A stretch of DNA of 8,169 bases from Acidobacteriaceae bacterium (lineage in GTDB: Bacteria; Acidobacteriota; Terriglobia; Terriglobales; Acidobacteriaceae): the NCBI GenBank assembly GCA_003140705.1, contig PLKU01000184.1, forward strand, positions 1,444-9,612. The letters are read 5' to 3'. Below are positions 4,839 to 8,169 of the stretch, in pieces (position 1 is the stretch's first letter; each line of letters begins with the position of its first letter). Both the position numbers and the translations under genes were made by a program. The notes beneath the pieces were generated by a model. That model saw only the letters and a list, made by a program, of their open reading frames with translations, ran no database searches and was not told the DNA's origin.

Positions 4839-6052
4839 AATCTGGATTTGTCGCCATTCTGGGCCGGCCCAACGCCGGCAAAAGTACGCTGCTGAACGCC
4901 TTGATCGGCGAAAAAGTGGCCATCGTGTCCGCCAAACCGCAGACCACGCGCAACCGCATTTCCGGTGTGTTGGAGGTGGCCGCACACAAGGGCGTGCATC
5001 AGGCGGCGCAGGTTATTTTTGTGGACACGCCGGGCGTGCACAAGCCGGGCTCGCACCTGGATCGGCGCATGTTGCAGGAAGTCTACGAAGCACTGGAGAC
5101 CCGCGACCTGGTGCTGGTGTTGATGGACGCAACAAGGCGCGTGCAACTGGAAGAAGCGGTTGGAGTCGATTCCCACGCGGTGGCGGGACCAGATTGTGAA
5201 GCTGACTCCCTGGTCTCAGAAGCGAGACAGGGGGCACCCGGCACGCAGACCGCTGGTTATGAGGAGTCCATAACCACAGGTTTTTCGACTCCGGTCGCCG
5301 CGGCGACCTCCGCTGCGAATGACAAGGTTGATTCTTCCTCAAAGAAAGAGCGGACAAATTGGGCCAGCGAGGATGAGTTTCTGTTTGGCTTGATTCGCAA
5401 GCTCGATTGCCCGGTGTTCCTGGTGCTGACCAAGATCGACCTGGTGGCGAAGGATCGTTTGCTGCCGCTGATCGACACGCTGACGAAGCAATTCAACTTT
5501 GCGCAGATCATTCCGGTGAGCGCACGGAGGCGGGACGGGCTCGATATTCTGGTCCGCAAGATCGTTGATGCTTTGCCGGTGGGCGAGCGCTACTACCCCA
5601 AGGACCAGTACACCGACCAGCCGCAGCGCTTCATGGTGGCTGAACTGATTCGCGAGAGCATTCTGGTGGAGACCGGCGAAGAGGTTCCGTACGCTTCGGC
5701 AGTGGTGATTGAACAATTCGAGGAGCCGAAGCCCTTTGTGCCAAGGAAGAAGGGTGCTGTGCCTGCACGCGCTCCACTAACGCGGATTGCCGCGGCTATT
5801 TATTGCGAGCGCGATGGGCAGAAGGCAATTCTGATAGGCAAGGGCGGCGCGAAGCTGAAGGAGATTGGCACGGGGGCGCGGCGGCAAATCGAGTCGCTGC
5901 TGAGAACGAGAGTTTATCTAGAGCTGCACGTGATCGTCGAGCCAAACTGGCGCGAGTCGAAGGCATTTGTTGAGTCGCTTGACTGGCGGAATCAGCTGGA
6001 GCGGTTGGCGGGAGATCAGATAACAGAGAAGCATTTGGGCGAAGAAGAATAA
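4835..6052 (+). CDS. era: Era GTPase (16S rRNA assembly factor) with a large in-frame insertion
   Basis: Era is a GTPase that binds the 16S rRNA 3' end and helps assemble the 30S subunit. G1 is GRPNAGKS (residues 10-17), the switch I region is KPQTTRNRI (35-42), G3 is DTPG (64-67), G4 is TKID (199-202, Thr instead of the usual Asn) and G5 is SAR (229-231). The KH domain carries IGKGGAKLKEIG (334-345). The protein is 405 residues against about 300 for usual Era. Most of the excess is a low-complexity insertion of about 70-75 residues between DATRR (98-102) and SEDEF (178-182); a shorter Pro/Lys/Arg-rich insertion sits at about 296-315. Similarity begins at KSGFVAILG, so TTG 4835 is the start, with GGGAG 12 bases upstream. 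No stop or frameshift interrupts the frame, so a functional protein is plausible. It converges on the GGDEF gene. Confidence 0.95.
   Translation: MKSGFVAILGRPNAGKSTLLNALIGEKVAIVSAKPQTTRNRISGVLEVAAHKGVHQAAQVIFVDTPGVHKPGSHLDRRMLQEVYEALETRDLVLVLMDATRRVQLEEAVGVDSHAVAGPDCEADSLVSEARQGAPGTQTAGYEESITTGFSTPVAAATSAANDKVDSSSKKERTNWASEDEFLFGLIRKLDCPVFLVLTKIDLVAKDRLLPLIDTLTKQFNFAQIIPVSARRRDGLDILVRKIVDALPVGERYYPKDQYTDQPQRFMVAELIRESILVETGEEVPYASAVVIEQFEEPKPFVPRKKGAVPARAPLTRIAAAIYCERDGQKAILIGKGGAKLKEIGTGARRQIESLLRTRVYLELHVIVEPNWRESKAFVESLDWRNQLERLAGDQITEKHLGEEE
5208..5232. repeat. Inverted repeat 1 of the era insertion
   Basis: CCCTGGTCTC (5208-5217) pairs with GAGACAGGG (5224-5232) around the loop AGAAGC, with one unpaired G in the left arm. 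Confidence 0.55.
5254..5276. repeat. Inverted repeat 2 of the era insertion
   Basis: Perfect eight-base arms TGGTTATG (5254-5261) and CATAACCA (5269-5276) enclose the seven-base loop AGGAGTC. Confidence 0.65.
5293..5308. repeat. Perfect 16-bp palindrome in the era insertion
   Basis: GGTCGCCGCGGCGACC equals its own reverse complement over all 16 bases. The short direct repeat CTCCG overlaps each end (5289-5293, 5308-5312). Confidence 0.7.
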
Positions 6053-6085
6053 TTTGCGCCGGCTCCCAGTTGAGCTGGTTTCGTC
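6053..6085. terminator. Weak hairpin between convergent era and GGDEF genes
   Basis: The 33-bp gap between the two stop codons holds CCAG-TTGAG-CTGG (6066-6078) followed by TTTCGTCTT on the plus strand. A four-base stem with a broken T-run is a poor intrinsic terminator, so this is only a candidate for ending era transcription. Confidence 0.25.
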
Positions 6086-7117
6086 TTAGCCACCGCGCAC
6101 GTTGCCGCGGCCCGTCGTTTTTACCTCATACATACGCGAATCGGCGGCTCCGATGATGGCATGAAGAGTTGATCCATCCACGGGGGCGGTTGCCACGCCC
6201 ATGCTGGCGCTCACGCTGAGGTGCAGGCCGCTCAAAACGGGGAAGCTTGTCTGCTTGAGTGCGCGGAGCAGGAAGATTGCCTGCTCGAGCGCTGCCTTCC
6301 GGCCTGTTTCGGGCATCAGGATGACGAACTCGTCGCCGCCGTAGCGAAAGCAAATGTCCTTCGGCCGCTCCGCGCTCAGTTCCTGAATCCGGTGACCTGT
6401 CTGGGCCAGCAGTTCGCTGCCCACCAGGTGGCCATGGATATCGTTTACCTGCTTGAACTTGTCGAGATCAAGAAATGCCAGACTCACCGGCAACCCGAGC
6501 GGGCGGCATCGGTCAAGCTCACGGCCCAGCACATCGTAGAGATGCCGGGCATTGTGCAGACCGGTGCAGTCGTCGGTGATGCTTAACTGCTGGATGCGGG
6601 TGACGTCGCGGGCATTCTCGATTGCGATGGCGGCGTGGTCGGCCAGAATGTGGAGGATCGCAATTGTGTAATCGGTCATCTGGTCGGACCGAGGGTTGAG
6701 AATCTCGATCACGCCGTGCGTGCCTTTGCGCCCGCGCAACGGCATGGCAATCACCGAGCGCACCCTGCGCGGTTTGGAGGAATACTCATCCTTGACCCGC
6801 GAATCGCGCGAAGCCTCGGGAACAATGAGCGTTTCGCCGTGTTGTGCCACCCAGCCGGCTACGCCCTCGCCCACTTTCACACGAAGGTCGCCCAGCGCAG
6901 CCTGTTCGCCACCCGCGGCAATAGCGTAGTACAGGTCCTGCTTCTCCTCGTCGAGCATGAGGAGCGTCCACAGTTCCGCCTCGATGATCCGTTCCATTTG
7001 CTCGAGGATTGTGCGCAAAATGGCGTCCAGATCAAAGCTGGAAGTCAGCGAACGCGTCAACTGGTGGAAGACCAGCAGATCCGCCAGGGGTATGCGGCTT
7101 TCTGTCCCGTTCTTCAT
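6086..7117 (-). CDS. GAF-GGDEF diguanylate cyclase
   Basis: The product should make cyclic di-GMP from two GTP. Residue numbers below count from the upstream TTG at 7135; subtract six for the chosen start. A GAF sensor domain covers about 33-177 (FDLDAILRTILEQMERII to ADHAAIAIENARD). It is joined by a short helix to a GGDEF domain at about 185-345. The catalytic signature RYGGDEF is intact (GGDEF 266-270), as are FLDLDKFKQVND (221-232, metal and GTP binding) and the N-terminal DxxTGLxN-like DDCTGLHN. The product-inhibition I-site RxxD is present as RPKD (257-260), exactly five residues before GGDEF, so feedback control is likely. There is no membrane segment, so it should be a cytosolic sensor whose ligand is not predictable. 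I prefer ATG 7117 (MKNGTES) over TTG 7135; neither has a strong ribosome binding site. moaA lies upstream on the same strand, 128 bp away with hairpins between. Confidence 0.93.
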   Translation of the reverse strand: MKNGTESRIPLADLLVFHQLTRSLTSSFDLDAILRTILEQMERIIEAELWTLLMLDEEKQDLYYAIAAGGEQAALGDLRVKVGEGVAGWVAQHGETLIVPEASRDSRVKDEYSSKPRRVRSVIAMPLRGRKGTHGVIEILNPRSDQMTDYTIAILHILADHAAIAIENARDVTRIQQLSITDDCTGLHNARHLYDVLGRELDRCRPLGLPVSLAFLDLDKFKQVNDIHGHLVGSELLAQTGHRIQELSAERPKDICFRYGGDEFVILMPETGRKAALEQAIFLLRALKQTSFPVLSGLHLSVSASMGVATAPVDGSTLHAIIGAADSRMYEVKTTGRGNVRGG

Positions 7118-7172
7118 TTCTTGACCATGGGGCAAAGTCTTTCAAGCATTCTGTCACAAGGCGTTCTGAGTT

Positions 7173-7191
7173 TGGCGCTTAAAAAGCGCCA
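7173..7191. terminator. Hairpin A between moaA and the GGDEF gene
   Basis: Perfect eight-base arms TGGCGCTT (7173-7180) and AAGCGCCA (7184-7191) enclose AAA. The minus strand has no T-run after it, so efficient intrinsic termination of moaA is uncertain. It could serve as an attenuator or an RNA 3'-end stabiliser in the 128-bp gap. Confidence 0.4.
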
Positions 7192-7206
7192 TCACTGTTA
7201 CGTTTG

Positions 7207-7223
7207 GCTGGAGATTCTCCAGC
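7207..7223. terminator. Hairpin B just after the moaA stop
   Basis: Eight-base arms GCTGGAGA (7207-7214) and TCTCCAGC (7216-7223) flank one base, so the real loop is about five bases. It lies 22 bases beyond the moaA stop and before hairpin A in transcript order. It also lacks a T-run. Confidence 0.4.
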
Positions 7224-7245
7224 TTAACCACTTACCGGACAATGG

Positions 7246-8169
7246 TTAGCCGCCGATATGCACCATCGATCGCGAGGGCTTCAAGAATCCTGGTTCCCCG
7301 ATATGATGACGGGCTTCCTTACTCTCCACGGTACGGAAAATGTAGTCGCGCAGTTCGGCATCGCTGGCCCCAGCCCTGAAGCGCCCGTACAGGTCGTGCT
7401 CGACTTGCGAGAAGAGGCAGGTGCGAATCTTTCCGTCAGAGGTGAGCCGGACTCGGCTGCAGGCTCCGCAAAAAGGCTGGCTCACCGGGGCGATGATGCC
7501 GATCTCACCGACTCCGTCGGCAAAGGTGTAGCGCCGCGCCGTTTCACTGGCGTCGCGCGGATCCAGAGCGACCAAGGGGAGAATGCGGCTGATGCGGGCG
7601 ACGATCTCCTTGAGCGGCACCACGATTTCGGGCGACCACAGGCGGCCTTCTTCAAGCGGCATGAACTCAATGAACCGGACGACAACGTTTTCTTCACGCG
7701 CAAAGTGAGCGAATCCCTCGATCTGATCATCATTGAAGCCGCGCAGGAGGACGCAATTGATTTTGAGTGGCGTCAGCCCGGCGGCGCGAGCGGCGCGGAC
7801 GCCCCGGAGAACAGCTTCAAAGCTGCCGGGGACGCGCGTGATTCGCTCGAAGGTGGATGCGTCCACGGCATCCATGCTCACCGTGGCTCGATTCAATCCG
7901 GCTGCTTTCAGCGGCTCGGCGAGTGAGTCGAGCAGGTGACCGTTGGTGGTGAGCGCCAAGTCCAGCGGCTCTCCGGAGAGCGTGCGCAAACACGCCAGTT
8001 CTTTAACCAAGTCAACCAGTCCGCGGCGCAACAGGGGTTCACCGCCGGTCAAACGCACCTTGGTGATGCCGAGGCCGACGAAGACTTTGATCAAGCGCAG
8101 GTACTCATCGATTCCGAGCTCGGGATATTGTGCCCCGACTTCGCCGGTGCGGCAGTAGACGCACTTGTA
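7246..8169 (-). CDS. moaA: MoaA, GTP 3',8-cyclase (molybdenum cofactor synthesis; 5' end beyond window)
   Basis: A radical SAM enzyme that, with MoaC, converts GTP to cyclic pyranopterin monophosphate, the first step of molybdopterin synthesis. The 307 visible residues start inside the N-terminal CX3CX2C cluster motif: YKCVYCR gives its second and third cysteines, and the first lies off the right edge with the start codon. LTGGEPLLR (residues 40-48) is the SAM-binding GGEP motif. The C-terminal second cluster is CGAC followed by a third cysteine 13 residues later (Cys234, Cys237, Cys251), with the RVRLTSDGKIRTC context typical of MoaA. The protein ends in Gly-Gly, the conserved C-terminal tail needed for activity in MoaA. 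All visible catalytic features are intact. A molybdoenzyme should be encoded elsewhere in the genome; no other moa gene is in view. Confidence 0.96.
   Translation of the reverse strand, partial: YKCVYCRTGEVGAQYPELGIDEYLRLIKVFVGLGITKVRLTGGEPLLRRGLVDLVKELACLRTLSGEPLDLALTTNGHLLDSLAEPLKAAGLNRATVSMDAVDASTFERITRVPGSFEAVLRGVRAARAAGLTPLKINCVLLRGFNDDQIEGFAHFAREENVVVRFIEFMPLEEGRLWSPEIVVPLKEIVARISRILPLVALDPRDASETARRYTFADGVGEIGIIAPVSQPFCGACSRVRLTSDGKIRTCLFSQVEHDLYGRFRAGASDAELRDYIFRTVESKEARHHIGEPGFLKPSRSMVHIGG

Larger units (their letters stand above)
5141..5362 (+). repeat. Palindrome-rich insertion inside era, translated in frame
   Basis: This approximate interval encodes the extra residues (about 103-176) that ordinary Era lacks between G3 and G4. 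Its core, about 5205-5312, holds three consecutive inverted repeats (5208-5232, 5254-5276 and 5293-5308). CTCCG occurs as a direct repeat at 5289-5293 and 5308-5312, either side of the last one. The translation (Ala, Ser, Thr, Gly, Glu rich) looks unstructured, as expected of a non-coding repeat read through. The reverse strand reminds me of dispersed intergenic repeats in Acidobacteriota genomes, but that is memory only. The boundaries are estimated from where Era similarity stops and resumes. Confidence 0.6.

Noticed and set aside
4750..4989. Extended N-terminus of the GNAT protein into era
   Set aside because: The extra 80 residues are antisense to the conserved Era G1 region, and GNAT similarity starts near residue 7 from ATG 4749.
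6635..7249. 204-codon plus-strand frame opposite the GGDEF gene
   Set aside because: A shadow of the GAF coding region; the minus-strand reading contains the real motifs.
7258..7926. 222-codon plus-strand frame opposite moaA
   Set aside because: It is antisense to well-conserved MoaA motifs and has no domain of its own.

Overview
The window reads as chromosomal DNA from a free-living, GC-rich Gram-negative-type bacterium. A lipoprotein signal, a CorC-like membrane protein, a GAF-GGDEF diguanylate cyclase and molybdenum cofactor synthesis are all present. The protein styles (asparagine-rich Gly-X-X lipoprotein, CorC variant with an atypical N-terminus, Pro-rich leader on YbeY, extended Era) most resemble Acidobacteriota (Terriglobia-like). 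This is recognition from memory, not a search result. No phage, CRISPR, IS transposase, rRNA or tRNA gene was found.

Layout. Positions 1-623 (minus): the 5' part of a lipoprotein gene whose product turns into a collagen-like Gly-X-X tract; it runs off the left edge. Positions 624-1193: a long gene-poor divergent interval with two hairpins. Positions 1194-4173 (plus): phoH, ybeY and a CorC/HlyC-type CBS protein, matching the conserved ybeZ-ybeY-ybeX arrangement; ybeY and the CorC gene overlap by 4 bp. Positions 4192-4749 (minus): a RimJ/RimL-type GNAT acetyltransferase. Positions 4835-6052 (plus): era, with a TTG start. Positions 6086-7117 (minus): a GAF-GGDEF diguanylate cyclase converging on era. 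Positions 7246-8169 (minus): moaA, lacking its N-terminus at the right edge.

Function. phoH, ybeY and era belong to the RNA-handling and small-subunit-maturation neighbourhood found across bacteria: the YbeY endoribonuclease, its PhoH-family ATPase partner, and the Era GTPase that binds the 3' end of 16S rRNA. Here the GNAT gene, on the opposite strand, separates era from the phoH-ybeY-corC unit, so era probably has its own promoter. The cyclic-di-GMP and molybdopterin genes are unrelated housekeeping or signalling neighbours.

The most unusual signal is inside era. Its GTPase domain carries about 70-75 extra residues between G3 and G4. The DNA encoding them holds three stacked palindromes, including a perfect 16-bp one, and looks like an intergenic palindromic repeat that inserted in frame and is now translated. 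It resembles in principle the palindromic elements known inside Rickettsia genes. Other points of interest are the Gly-X-X lipoprotein, strong hairpins ahead of phoH and ybeY, and a four-codon mini-ORF whose stop overlaps the era start.
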